Shown here piece by piece: positions 25,758 to 36,335 of a DNA stretch of 64,000 nucleotides. Below the pieces are notes generated by a model, which saw only the letters and a program-made list of their open reading frames with translations, had not been told where the DNA came from and ran no database searches. The position numbers and the translations under genes were made by a program. Source of the DNA: Mycobacterium sp. URHB0044 (lineage in GTDB: Bacteria; Actinomycetota; Actinomycetes; Mycobacteriales; Mycobacteriaceae); the NCBI RefSeq assembly GCF_000620625.1, contig NZ_JIAW01000002.1, forward strand, positions 310,001 to 374,000, written 5' to 3'. The first letter of the stretch is position 1, and every line of letters starts with the position of its first letter.

Positions 25758-26777
25758 TCAGGCACCCGGGACCGAGGCTCGGTCCACCATCGTGACGTCG
25801 GTGGGTAGCCCGCTCTTGAGCGACTCGACGCCCGCGGCGCACACGGCAGCGGCTGCGTAGCCGTCCCACGCGGTTGGCCCGTCGACGTTGACGCCGGCGC
25901 GCACCGCGTCGACCCAGCGCTGTACTTCGAGGTCGTAGGCAGTACCGAAGCGCTCGCGGAAATCCGCCGTGATGCGCCCACCGGAGACACCCGGTGCGGT
26001 CTTGCGGATCAACCCGACGTCGAGGCCGATCATCGCGCTGCCCTTCTCGGCGACGACCTCGGTGCGCACCTCGTAGGCGACGGCGGTGGTGACGAACACC
26101 TCCACGTCGACGTGCTTGCCCGACGTGGTGGTGAAGATCGCGATCTGCGGATCCTGCAGACCACTCGGGGCACCCGGATTCGCTGCGGGCCTGATGATTT
26201 GGACTGACGCGATCTCCTCGCCGAGCAGGAAGCGCGTCACGTCGACCTCGTGGACCAGCGAGTCCTTGACGATCATCTCGCTGGTGAAGCTCGGGGGTAC
26301 CGCAGCATTGCGGTGCACGCAATGCATGACCAGTGGCTGGCCGAGTTCGCCGCCGTCGATGAGCGCCTTCAGCGCCGCGTACTCGGGGTCGAAACGTCGC
26401 ATGAACCCGACCTGGATCAGGGGCGTGCCCAGCTCGGCCTCGCGGCGCACCACCTCCAGCGACGTCTCGACGTCGGTGGTCAGCGGTTTCTCGCAGAGCA
26501 CCGGCTTTCGGTGGTCTAGACAGGCCAGCAGCTGCTTCTCGTGTACGGGTCCCGGTGTCGCCAACAGCACCGCGTCGACGTCGTCGGCCGCGATTGCGTC
26601 CAGCGGGTCGCCGACGACACGTGCGCCCGGCACCGAGGAGGCCACCTGTTCGGCCTTCTCGATCAGGTAGTCGTTGATGACCGTGACGCGGGCGCCGCTG
26701 ATGGTGTTCGTGATGCGGGCGACGTGGTCGGCGCCCATCATGCCGACACCGAGTACTGCAATGCGCAAGTCTGACAT
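25758..26777 (-). CDS. iolG: myo-inositol 2-dehydrogenase
   Basis: A 339-residue Gfo/Idh/MocA oxidoreductase. The Rossmann motif is LGVGMMGADHVARI near residue 9; CEKPLTTD near residue 95 carries the catalytic lysine, and KDSLVHEVDVTRFLLGEE near 170 contributes the conserved aspartate and histidine. It oxidises myo-inositol to 2-keto-inositol with NAD, the first pathway step. Lies 59 bp after iolD in the same direction. Confidence 0.92.
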   Translation of the reverse strand: MSDLRIAVLGVGMMGADHVARITNTISGARVTVINDYLIEKAEQVASSVPGARVVGDPLDAIAADDVDAVLLATPGPVHEKQLLACLDHRKPVLCEKPLTTDVETSLEVVRREAELGTPLIQVGFMRRFDPEYAALKALIDGGELGQPLVMHCVHRNAAVPPSFTSEMIVKDSLVHEVDVTRFLLGEEIASVQIIRPAANPGAPSGLQDPQIAIFTTTSGKHVDVEVFVTTAVAYEVRTEVVAEKGSAMIGLDVGLIRKTAPGVSGGRITADFRERFGTAYDLEVQRWVDAVRAGVNVDGPTAWDGYAAAAVCAAGVESLKSGLPTDVTMVDRASVPGA

Positions 26778-26836
26778 CGTGTTTGCCTTCTAAGTGAACG
26801 TTGCGGACGGAACGGCGCGGGGCGCGAGGATGGTGC

Positions 26837-28785
<1,949 letters not shown>

Positions 28786-28789
<4 letters not shown>

Positions 28790-29661
28790 GCTCCTTGGGA
28801 AGTGGGTGCGTGCAGCGGTAGCCGTGGGTCGACGGGCTGGTCGTCCCAGGTGCCGCGCAGCCAGGCGTGTTCGGGGTCGTCGACGATCATCCAGGCCCGC
28901 TCCGTGCCGGGACCGGCCATGACGTTGAGGTAGTACATGTGATAGCCCGGCGCCGCGACGGACGGGCCGTGGTAACCGTGCGGCACCAGCACGACGTCAC
29001 CGGTGCGTACCTCTTCGAGCACCTCGATGGGCCGGTCGGGCGTGCCGTAGACCCGGTGATAGCCGAAGCCGCGTGAGCCGTCCGGGCCGGGCGCGATCTC
29101 GAAGTAGTAGATCTCCTCGAGCTGCGACTGGGTGGGCGTGTCCTCGTCGTGCTTGTGGGCGGGATAACTCGACCAGTTTCCGCCGGGGGTGATGACCTCG
29201 CAGGCGATCAACGAGTCGGCCTCGAAAACCCCTGCGGTGCCGAAGTTGTGCACCTGGCGGCTGCAGTTGCCTGCGCCGCGCAGTTCGACGGGCACGTCCG
29301 CCGCGGCGACCCGGCGGTTGGGGAAGGAGCGTCGGGCGCGGGCACCGCAGATCGCGAACCGGCCGGCGCCCGAGACGTGGTACTCCTGGCCGATGCCGAG
29401 GTAGACCATGTCGGCGGGGCCGTCGAAGACCGAGGCACGTGGCGACAACGCGAAGGACTCACCGCCGCACTCGACGGTGCCTGCGCCCGCCAACGGAAGG
29501 ATCATCACCTCGGTGCCACCGGTGTCGAGCTCGGCGACCTGGCTGTCGTCGAGTTCGATTACCTGCAGCGAGGATTCGCTCCAACCGGCCGACTCGGGAG
29601 TGATGTGGACGGTGTAGGGCAGCTCCGCACTGCGAGCCGGGATGTAGAGCTTGCTGTGCAT
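28786..29661 (-). CDS. iolB: 5-deoxy-glucuronate isomerase
   Basis: A 291-residue bicupin isomerase. Metal-ligand residues appear in SSYPAHKHDEDTPTQSQLEE and in the second cupin strand VLVPHGYHGPSVAAPGYHMYYLNVMAG. It converts 5-deoxy-glucuronate to 2-deoxy-5-keto-gluconate. I start it at ATG 29661 because that is where IolB homology begins (MHSKLYIPA) and because the codon is two bases after the upstream stop, a coupling arrangement. Confidence 0.93.
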
Positions 29662-29663
29662 GC

Positions 29664-30572
29664 CTAGTTCGCCCCCGTCGTCGCGCTCGACCCGGCCCTC
29701 ACCATCGAAACCGCGGTGGCCACTGCGGAAGTCACGTCGTCGTCGGGTGGGTAGAGCAACGACCGGCCGACGATCAGCCCGCGCACCGACGGTAGCGCCA
29801 GGGCCTTCTCCCAACTGGCGAAGGCCTCGTCGGGATCGGGCGGGTCGCCGCCGAGCAGCAGCGTGGGCAGCAATGTCGCGTCCATCACTCTGTCCATTTC
29901 AGGGACCACCGGCAGCTTCATCCACGTGTAGGCCGACGTGGAGCCGAGCCCCTGGCCGATGTGCACCGACTTGATCACCGCGTCGGCGGTCAGGTCGTTG
30001 CGCACCTTGCCGTCGACGCGGCTGGACATGAACGGCTCGACCATCGCGATCAGACCGTGCGCAGCCAGCTCGTCGACCGCCTGCGCGCAGGCGACCATCG
30101 TGGCGACGGTGCCGGGATCGCCGAGATCGATGCGGCACAGCATTTTTCCGCCGTTCATCTTCGCCGCGGCGGTGGATGCGGCGGTGGCGCCGGTCATCCG
30201 GTCGTCGAGTTCGAACGACGATCCCGCCAGGCCGCCGCGGTTGAACGACGAGAACACCACCTTGTTCTCGAGCGCACCGAGCAGCAGCAGATCGTCGAGG
30301 ATGTCGGAGGTGGCGAGGACGCCGTCGACGCCCGGATCGGCGAGTGCGGCGCGCAACCGGTCCAGCAGATCGGTGCGGCTGTTCATCGCGGTGGGGCGCG
30401 ACCCCACCGCGAGCGCGCCTCTTGCGGGATGGTCGGCCGCGACGATCATCAGCCTGCCGTTGCCCTGGACCGTGGGCCTGGTGGTGCGGTTCAGCCAGGC
30501 TCGCGCCACCGCGCCGGGATCGGTGGCGCGCAAATCGGTGATCGCGGCGTAATCGGTGCAGAGGCTAGACAT
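29664..30572 (-). CDS. class-I-type aldolase of the inositol operon
   Basis: A 302-residue (beta/alpha)8 aldolase of the DeoC/LacD-like Cgl0158 group found in actinobacterial iol clusters. Readable segments are IVAADHPARGALAVG near residue 43, GKMLCRIDLGDPGT near 140 and AYTWMKLPVVPEM near 212, the last with a candidate Schiff-base lysine. It probably cleaves 2-deoxy-5-keto-gluconate 6-phosphate to malonate semialdehyde and DHAP, the IolJ step. Overlaps iolC by eight bases. Confidence 0.85.
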   Translation of the reverse strand: MSSLCTDYAAITDLRATDPGAVARAWLNRTTRPTVQGNGRLMIVAADHPARGALAVGSRPTAMNSRTDLLDRLRAALADPGVDGVLATSDILDDLLLLGALENKVVFSSFNRGGLAGSSFELDDRMTGATAASTAAAKMNGGKMLCRIDLGDPGTVATMVACAQAVDELAAHGLIAMVEPFMSSRVDGKVRNDLTADAVIKSVHIGQGLGSTSAYTWMKLPVVPEMDRVMDATLLPTLLLGGDPPDPDEAFASWEKALALPSVRGLIVGRSLLYPPDDDVTSAVATAVSMVRAGSSATTGAN

Positions 30573-31536
30573 TCACGGCCTCCTCTGCGGTCTGCTCGGC
30601 CAGCGTGGAGACCTCGGCGGCCGTCGGCATCGCGGTCGAGCACTCCAGGCGTGATGCCACGATGGCACCCGCGGCGTTGGCGTAGCGCAACGTCTTCTCC
30701 AGCGGCCAATTGCGCAGCAGACCGTGGATCAGGCTGCCGCCGAAGGCATCTCCTGCGCCGAGCCCGTTGACGACGTCGACGTCGTTGGGCAGCACGGTCA
30801 CCGAGCTGTGCTTGGTCTTGCCCAGCACACCTCGCGGACCCTGCTTCACGATGGCGAGCTCGACCCCGAGGTCGAGCAGTGCGTCGGCGGCCTTGCGCGG
30901 GTTGCTTTCGCCAACGGCGATCTCGCACTCCTCGCGGTTGCCGACCGCCACGGTGACGTGTGCCAGGGCCCGCTGCACCTGCTCGGTGGCATCGGCCGGG
31001 GTGGCCCAGAACATGGGCCGGTAGTCCAGATCGAGCACCGTCAGCGGGGCGCGATTGCGCGCCTCCCACGCTGCGAAATGCGCGCTGCGGCTGGGCTCCT
31101 CGCACAGTCCAGTGACCGTCGACCAGTACAGCCGGGCGGCGCGCACCGCGTCGAGGTCGAGTTCGTCGGCGCGGATCTGCAAATCGGGCGCCGACGGCTT
31201 GCGGTAGAAGTACAGCGGGAAGTGGTCCGGCGGAAAGATCTCGCAGAACGTCACCGGGGTCGGAAACTCACCGTGGGTGCCGACGTAGCGGTTGTCGACG
31301 CCGAGGCCCGCGAGTTCGGCGCGGACGAAGCGGCCGAACGGGTCGTCGCCCACGCCGGAGATCAGCGCGCTGCGGTTGCCCAGTCGGGCAGCGGCGACGG
31401 CGACGTTGGCGGCACTGCCGCCAAGGAACTTGCCGAACGTCTCGACGTGCTCCAATCCGATGCCCGTTTGAAGGGGGTAGATGTCGACGCCGCTGCGCCC
31501 GATGGCGAGAACGTCGAACGCTTCGGTGCTAGTCAA
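30565..31536 (-). CDS. iolC: 5-dehydro-2-deoxygluconokinase
   Basis: A PfkB-family kinase of 323 residues, with the GGSAANVAVAAARLG motif near the N-terminus and the C-terminal anion-hole motif NGLGAGDAFGGSL. It phosphorylates 2-deoxy-5-keto-gluconate. I start it at TTG 31536: GGGGAG lies five bases upstream, and the protein then begins TSTEAFDVLAIGRSG like other IolC proteins. First gene of the minus-strand iol operon. Confidence 0.92.
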   Translation of the reverse strand: MTSTEAFDVLAIGRSGVDIYPLQTGIGLEHVETFGKFLGGSAANVAVAAARLGNRSALISGVGDDPFGRFVRAELAGLGVDNRYVGTHGEFPTPVTFCEIFPPDHFPLYFYRKPSAPDLQIRADELDLDAVRAARLYWSTVTGLCEEPSRSAHFAAWEARNRAPLTVLDLDYRPMFWATPADATEQVQRALAHVTVAVGNREECEIAVGESNPRKAADALLDLGVELAIVKQGPRGVLGKTKHSSVTVLPNDVDVVNGLGAGDAFGGSLIHGLLRNWPLEKTLRYANAAGAIVASRLECSTAMPTAAEVSTLAEQTAEEAVNV

Positions 31537-31597
31537 TTCAGCTCCCCGGCAGTGATGGGCGGTACTCGGTACGACTGTGCCTCGCATCACTCCGCCA

Positions 31598-31649
31598 TGT
31601 CAATAGTTTGTCCTGACATTCTAACTTACGCTCAAACCGGTGTTAGTAT
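31598..31649. promoter_or_regulatory. iolC / GntR divergent regulatory region
   Basis: TGTCCTGACA at 31609-31618 fits the IolR consensus KGWCHTRACA as I recall it for Corynebacterium glutamicum. On the minus strand TAGAAT (31623-31618) is a good -10 for iolC and overlaps the site; on the plus strand TAGTAT (31644-31649) is a -10 for the GntR gene. CTAAC (31621-31625) and GTTAG (31642-31646) form a further inverted pair. A repressor here could block both promoters. Confidence 0.55.
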
Positions 31650-31692
31650 TCAGCTACTTTCTTCTGGTCATTGGCCCGAGATCGGAGTAGAC

Positions 31693-32424
31693 GTGCCTTT
31701 GGTGGTTGAGCTGGACAGATCGAGTCCCGTGCCCCTCTACTATCAGCTGTCCCAGGCAATCGAGGCGGCGATCCGCACCGGTGACCTTGCGCCGGGAGAC
31801 CGGTTCGAGAACGAGCTGGCGCTGGCGAAGAGGCTGACGTTGTCGCGGCCCACGACTCGGCGCGCGATCCAGGAGCTGGTCGACAAGGGCCTGCTGGTGC
31901 GCAAGCGCGGCGTCGGCACCCAGGTGGTGCAGAACCCCGTGCACCGCCGCGTCGAACTGACCAGTTTGTTCGACGACCTGACCCGGGCCGGGCAGGAGCC
32001 CACCACGCAGCTGCTCGAGTACCACACCGGCGTGGCCGGCGACGACGTCGCGGCCGAACTCAACCTCAGCGGCGACCACGAGATCGTGACGATCCGGCGG
32101 CTGCGGTGTGCCAACGGTGAGCCGCTCGCGGTGATGACCAACTACTTGCCCGTCGAACTCGCGCCCGCCGCGGACGAGCTCGAGGAAAGCGGTCTCTACC
32201 AATCCCTTCGGGCGCGTGGCGTGCACATCCGGCTGGCGCGCCAGCGCATCGGCGCGCGGCCTGCGAGTCGAACCGAGGCGCGGCTCCTCGACGAGAAGGC
32301 GGGCGCGCCGCTGCTCACCATGAGCCGCACCGCGTTCGACGACTCCGGCAAGGCGGTCGAGTTCGGTGATCACGGCTATCGGGCGTCGCGCTACTACTTC
32401 GAGACCACGCTCGTCGACCGCTGA
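31693..32424 (+). CDS. iolR: GntR/HutC-type regulator, probable IolR
   Basis: A 243-residue regulator: N-terminal winged helix (YYQLSQAIEAAIRTGDLAPG, then ALAKRLTLSRPTTRRAIQEL) and C-terminal UTRA ligand domain (TIRRLRCANGEPLAVMTNYL, ending DHGYRASRYYFET). GTG 31693 follows CGGAG. Divergent from iolC, it is the obvious local repressor of the inositol genes, with inositol or a pathway intermediate as inducer; this is inference from position and family. Confidence 0.85.
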   Translation: MPLVVELDRSSPVPLYYQLSQAIEAAIRTGDLAPGDRFENELALAKRLTLSRPTTRRAIQELVDKGLLVRKRGVGTQVVQNPVHRRVELTSLFDDLTRAGQEPTTQLLEYHTGVAGDDVAAELNLSGDHEIVTIRRLRCANGEPLAVMTNYLPVELAPAADELEESGLYQSLRARGVHIRLARQRIGARPASRTEARLLDEKAGAPLLTMSRTAFDDSGKAVEFGDHGYRASRYYFETTLVDR

Positions 32425-32440
32425 TCCCGCGAGGGAGCCG

Positions 32441-33229
32441 TCAGCCGGTGAAGGCCTTGCGGAAGGCACTCAGCGCGGCCTCGCTACCGCTCGCTCCTGC
32501 TCCGGACGCCCAGGCCTCGAGGCCGACGGTGCCGCTGAAGCCGATGCCACGCAGCGCGTCGGCGATGACGGGGTAGAAGATCTCGCCCGTGCCAGGTTCG
32601 CAGCGTCCGGGGACGTCGGCGACCTGGACCTCGCCGATGGCGTCGCCGCAGCGGCGGACCAACTCGACGAGGTTCCCTTCGCCGATCTGAGCGTGGTACA
32701 GGTCGAGCATCATCTTGACGTTGGGGTGCCCGACGGCCTCCACCAACGCCAGCGTGTCCTTGGCGCGGGCGAGTGGGACGCCGGGGTGATCGACGATGGT
32801 GTTGAGATTCTCCACGCAGAACGTGACGTCGGCGGCGGCGCCGATCTCGCCAATGCGCTCCAGTGCCCGGGCCGCGGACAGCCACATGTCACCCGTCGCG
32901 CGGTGGCGCGGGCGCGCGGCCTTCCCGTCGACCAGCTCAGCCGTGTGCAGATTCAATCGCGGAACACCAAGGGTCTCAGCGGCTTTGACGCTCAGCGCGG
33001 CGGTGCGCACCACCTCGTCGGCGCCGTCGCGGTCGATCAGATCGCCGTGCAGGTATCCGGTCATGGAGGAGAACCGGGCGCCGGTGTCGGCCAGAGCCTG
33101 CAGGTCCTTGTCGTGCCAGCTCCAGATTTCGACGGCGAAGCCCAGCTCGTCGATGCGTCGAACCCGGTCCAGGATGTCCAGGTCGGTGAACACCATCTCG
33201 GCGCAAACCGCCAGTTCAAACTCCGTCAT
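32441..33229 (-). CDS. hydroxypyruvate-isomerase-like TIM-barrel protein
   Basis: A 262-residue xylose-isomerase-like TIM barrel. ENLNTIVDHPGVPL, MMLDLYHAQIGEGNL and QVADVPGRCEPGTGEI carry the metal and substrate ligands of the hydroxypyruvate isomerase (Hyi) group. In this locus it could act as inosose isomerase (IolI) or fill the inosose dehydratase (IolE) step, for which no other gene is seen. ATG 33229 follows GAAGGG. Convergent with the GntR gene, divergent from the importer. Confidence 0.82.
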   Translation of the reverse strand: MTEFELAVCAEMVFTDLDILDRVRRIDELGFAVEIWSWHDKDLQALADTGARFSSMTGYLHGDLIDRDGADEVVRTAALSVKAAETLGVPRLNLHTAELVDGKAARPRHRATGDMWLSAARALERIGEIGAAADVTFCVENLNTIVDHPGVPLARAKDTLALVEAVGHPNVKMMLDLYHAQIGEGNLVELVRRCGDAIGEVQVADVPGRCEPGTGEIFYPVIADALRGIGFSGTVGLEAWASGAGASGSEAALSAFRKAFTG

Positions 33230-33293
33230 TGTTTGTCGCCCTTCTCGCTCTGACCTGCACTGACGCACCCTAACATTTGACCTGCAGTCCTAA

Positions 33294-33303
33294 TGTCCGA
33301 ACA
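33294..33303. promoter_or_regulatory. second IolR-like site upstream of the importer
   Basis: TGTCCGAACA matches the recalled IolR consensus at nine of ten positions and lies between the isomerase-like gene and the ABC importer, 114 bp before the importer start. ACATT and AATGT nearby (33273 to 33296) form an inverted pair. A weaker candidate than the iolC site. Confidence 0.4.
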
Positions 33304-33416
33304 AAGTGTTGACTTTCGAGTGTGAGCCGTATTACATCACCCATGAGGCGTGCCGCTCGGCGCGGCCTCAACGGGTCGACATGGCGGCGCGGCGATGTCG
33401 AGGACAAGGAGCGAAG

Positions 33417-34406
33417 ATGAGGTTCAGTCGACTCGCGGCACTGGCCGGGGCGAGCGTACTCGCACTGGCGGTCGTGTCGTGTTCGTCAACAGGTGGCAAG
33501 CCCGAAGACTCGGGCAACGGCGGGGGCGGCGGCGGAACCGTCGACACGCCGCGCATGACGATCGCCATGATCACCCACGAAGTTCCCGGTGACTCGTTCT
33601 GGGACCTCATCCGCAAGGGCGCTGAAACCGCAGCGAAGAAGGACAACATCGAGTTGCGCTACTCGAATGACCCCGAAGCGCCCAATCAGGCGAACCTCGT
33701 CCAGACGGCCATCGACAGCGGCGTCAAGGGCATCGCGGTCACCCTGGCCAAGCCCGACGCCATGCAGGCCGCCGTCAAGGCCGCCGAGGCCAAGAACATT
33801 CCGGTGGTCGCGTTCAACTCGGGTCTCGACCAATGGTCGGCGATGGGTGTCAAGGAGTACTTCGGCCAAGACGAGTACATCGCGGGCCAGGCGGCCGGAG
33901 ACCGGCTGAAGAAGGACGGTGCCACGAAGGCGATCTGCGTGATCCAGGAGCAGGGTCACGTCGGCTTGGAGAACCGCTGCGCCGGCGTGAAGAACACGTT
34001 CCCTGCAACGGAGATCCTCAACGTCAACGGCAAGGACATGCCGTCGGTCGAGTCCACGATCACCGCCAAGCTGCAACAAGATCCGAGTGTTGACGCCGTC
34101 CTGACCCTCGGGGCGCCGTTCGCCTTGACCGCCGTGCAGTCGGTGAAGAACGCGAACAGCAAGGCCAAGGTGGCGACCTTCGACACCAACGCTGCGCTCG
34201 TCGACGCCATCAACGCCGGTGACGTGCAGTGGGCGGTCGACCAACAACCGTTCCTGCAGGGCTACCTGGCCGTCGACTCGCTGTGGCTGTACCTCACCAA
34301 CGGCAACATCATCGGCGGCGGCAAGCCGACGCTGACCGGGCCGGCGTTCATCGACAAGACCAACATCGACGCGGTCGCCGAGTACGCGAAGAACGGAACG
34401 CGGTGA
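33417..34406 (+). CDS. sugar/inositol ABC importer binding lipoprotein
   Basis: A 329-residue solute-binding protein of the periplasmic-binding type-4 family. The signal peptide ends in lipobox VVSC, followed by a glycine-rich linker and the fold start TIAMITHEVPGDSFWDLIRKG. Later landmarks are VVAFNSGLDQW and TLGAPFALTAVQ. ATG 33417 follows AAGGAG. First gene of a three-gene importer next to the iol genes, so myo-inositol is the likely ligand. Confidence 0.9.
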   Translation: MRFSRLAALAGASVLALAVVSCSSTGGKPEDSGNGGGGGGTVDTPRMTIAMITHEVPGDSFWDLIRKGAETAAKKDNIELRYSNDPEAPNQANLVQTAIDSGVKGIAVTLAKPDAMQAAVKAAEAKNIPVVAFNSGLDQWSAMGVKEYFGQDEYIAGQAAGDRLKKDGATKAICVIQEQGHVGLENRCAGVKNTFPATEILNVNGKDMPSVESTITAKLQQDPSVDAVLTLGAPFALTAVQSVKNANSKAKVATFDTNAALVDAINAGDVQWAVDQQPFLQGYLAVDSLWLYLTNGNIIGGGKPTLTGPAFIDKTNIDAVAEYAKNGTR

Positions 34407-34437
34407 TGAGCGCTTGCGCGAAGAGGAGAGAACGAAC

Positions 34438-35496
34438 ATGAGTACGCAATCCGAGGTCGATCTCTCGGCCCGAAAGGTCGTCCACGACGAGCGGGTGAAG
34501 GAACAGAATCGCATTCAGCGCTTGCTGATTCGACCCGAGATGGGTGCCCTGGTCGGCGCCGTCGCGATCTTCATCTTCTTCGCCGTCGTCGCACCGCCGT
34601 TCCGGACGCCCGAGGCGCTCGCCACGGTGCTCTATGCGAGCTCGACGATCGGCATCATGGCCTGCGCGGTCGCGCTGTTGATGATCGGCGGTGAATTCGA
34701 CCTGTCGGCGGGCGTCGCCGTGACGACGAGTTCGCTGGCGGCGTCGATGATCGCCTACAACCTGCACCTGAACTTGTGGATCGGTGCGGCGCTGGCGTTG
34801 GTGCTGGCGCTGGGGGTCGGTTTCCTGAACGGCTACCTCGTGATGAGGACGAAGATCCCCAGCTTCCTGATCACGCTGAGTTCGTTCCTGATGCTTACCG
34901 GCATCAATCTGGCGGTGACCAAACTGATTTCGGGTCAGGTCGCCACGCAGAGCGTCAACAACATGGCGGGTTGGGACTCTGCGCAGAAGGTGTTCTCCTC
35001 GTCCTTCAGCGTCGGCGGCGTGAACATCCGCATCACCGTGCTGTGGTGGCTGCTGTTCACGGTGGTCGCGACCTACGTCTTGTTCAAGACGAAGATCGGC
35101 AACTGGATCTTCGCCGTCGGCGGTGACGAGGACAGCGCCCGCGCGGTCGGTGTTCCCGTCACGGCCGTCAAGATCGGGCTGTTCATGTTCGTCGGATTCG
35201 CCGCCTGGTTCGTGGGCATGCACCTGCTGTTCGCCTTCAACACCGTGCAGTCCGGCCAGGGCATCGGCAATGAGTTCCTGTACATCATCGCCGCCGTCAT
35301 CGGTGGCTGCCTGCTCACCGGCGGCTACGGCACGGCGATCGGTGCTGCCATCGGTGCGTTCATCTTCGGTATGACGAACCAGGGCATCGTCTATGCCGGC
35401 TGGAACCCCGACTGGTTCAAGTTCTTCCTCGGTGCGATGCTGCTGTTCGCGGTCATCGCCAACAACGCATTCCGCAACTACGCAGCGAAGAGGTGA
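34438..35496 (+). CDS. sugar/inositol ABC importer permease
   Basis: A 352-residue RbsC-type permease with eight or more membrane helices. The family signature GGEFDLSAGVAVTTSS and the cytoplasmic loop GGDEDSARAVGVPVTAVK are clear. ATG 34438 follows AGGAGAG. A single permease gene implies a homodimer. Stop and the next start are three bases apart. Confidence 0.91.
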   Translation: MSTQSEVDLSARKVVHDERVKEQNRIQRLLIRPEMGALVGAVAIFIFFAVVAPPFRTPEALATVLYASSTIGIMACAVALLMIGGEFDLSAGVAVTTSSLAASMIAYNLHLNLWIGAALALVLALGVGFLNGYLVMRTKIPSFLITLSSFLMLTGINLAVTKLISGQVATQSVNNMAGWDSAQKVFSSSFSVGGVNIRITVLWWLLFTVVATYVLFKTKIGNWIFAVGGDEDSARAVGVPVTAVKIGLFMFVGFAAWFVGMHLLFAFNTVQSGQGIGNEFLYIIAAVIGGCLLTGGYGTAIGAAIGAFIFGMTNQGIVYAGWNPDWFKFFLGAMLLFAVIANNAFRNYAAKR

Positions 35497-35499
35497 CCG

Positions 35500-36324
35500 G
35501 TGACCACAACAGTGGAACGTCCCGCGCATGACGCCCCGTCGGGTGGCAAGGTCCCGCTCGTCGAGCTTCGCAACGTCGGCAAGGCCTACGGCAACATCAC
35601 TGCGCTGAAGGACATCTCGCTTCGCGTGCACGCCGGCGAGGTGACGGGCATTCTCGGCGACAACGGCGCAGGCAAGTCCACGCTGATCAAGATCATCTCC
35701 GGTCTGCACCAGCAGACGGACGGTGAACTGCTGGTCGACGGTGAGCCGGTGAAGTTCGGTTCGCCGAAGGATGCGCTGGGCAAGGGCATCGCGACGGTGT
35801 ATCAGAACCTCGCCGTCGTGCCGCTGATGCCGGTGTGGCGCAACTTCTTCCTCGGCCAGGAGCTGCGGAAGAAGTCGTTCCCATTCTCGTTGGACGCCAA
35901 TGGGATGCGGGCCACCACGTTGACCGAGCTCGCCAAGATGGGTATCGACCTCCCCGACGTCGACGTGCCGATCGGCTCGCTGTCGGGCGGTCAGCGGCAG
36001 TGCGTCGCCATCGCCAGGGCGGTGTTCTTCGGAGCGCGGGTGCTGATCCTCGACGAGCCGACGGCCGCGCTGGGCGTCAAGCAATCCGGCGTGGTGCTGA
36101 AGTACATCACCGCGGCCAAGGAGGCCGGCTTCGGCGTCGTGTTCATCACCCACAACCCGCACCACGCGCACATGGTGGGCGATCACTTCGTCCTGCTCAA
36201 CCGCGGCAGGCAGAAGCTGGACTGCACCTACGACGACATCACCCTGGAGCACCTCACCCAGGAGATGGCCGGCGGCGACGAACTCGAAGCGCTGTCACAC
36301 GAGCTGGGACGCAAGGGTTCCTAG
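35500..36324 (+). CDS. sugar/inositol ABC importer ATPase
   Basis: A 274-residue ABC ATPase with one nucleotide-binding domain: Walker [10 protein letters not shown] (53-61), signature [14 protein letters not shown], Walker [12 protein letters not shown] and switch histidine VFITHNPHH. RbsA-type importers usually fuse two such domains (about 500 residues), so this half-size version must dimerise. GTG 35500. Last gene of the importer operon, convergent with the enolase-superfamily gene. Confidence 0.91.
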   Translation: MTTTVERPAHDAPSGGKVPLVELRNVGKAYGNITALKDISLRVHAGEVTGILGDNGAGKSTLIKIISGLHQQTDGELLVDGEPVKFGSPKDALGKGIATVYQNLAVVPLMPVWRNFFLGQELRKKSFPFSLDANGMRATTLTELAKMGIDLPDVDVPIGSLSGGQRQCVAIARAVFFGARVLILDEPTAALGVKQSGVVLKYITAAKEAGFGVVFITHNPHHAHMVGDHFVLLNRGRQKLDCTYDDITLEHLTQEMAGGDELEALSHELGRKGS

Positions 36325-36335
36325 CGCTCCCGAGT

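Noticed and set aside
34348..36252. A 634-codon minus-strand open frame
   Set aside because: Antisense to the ABC permease and ATPase genes, whose domains are unmistakable.
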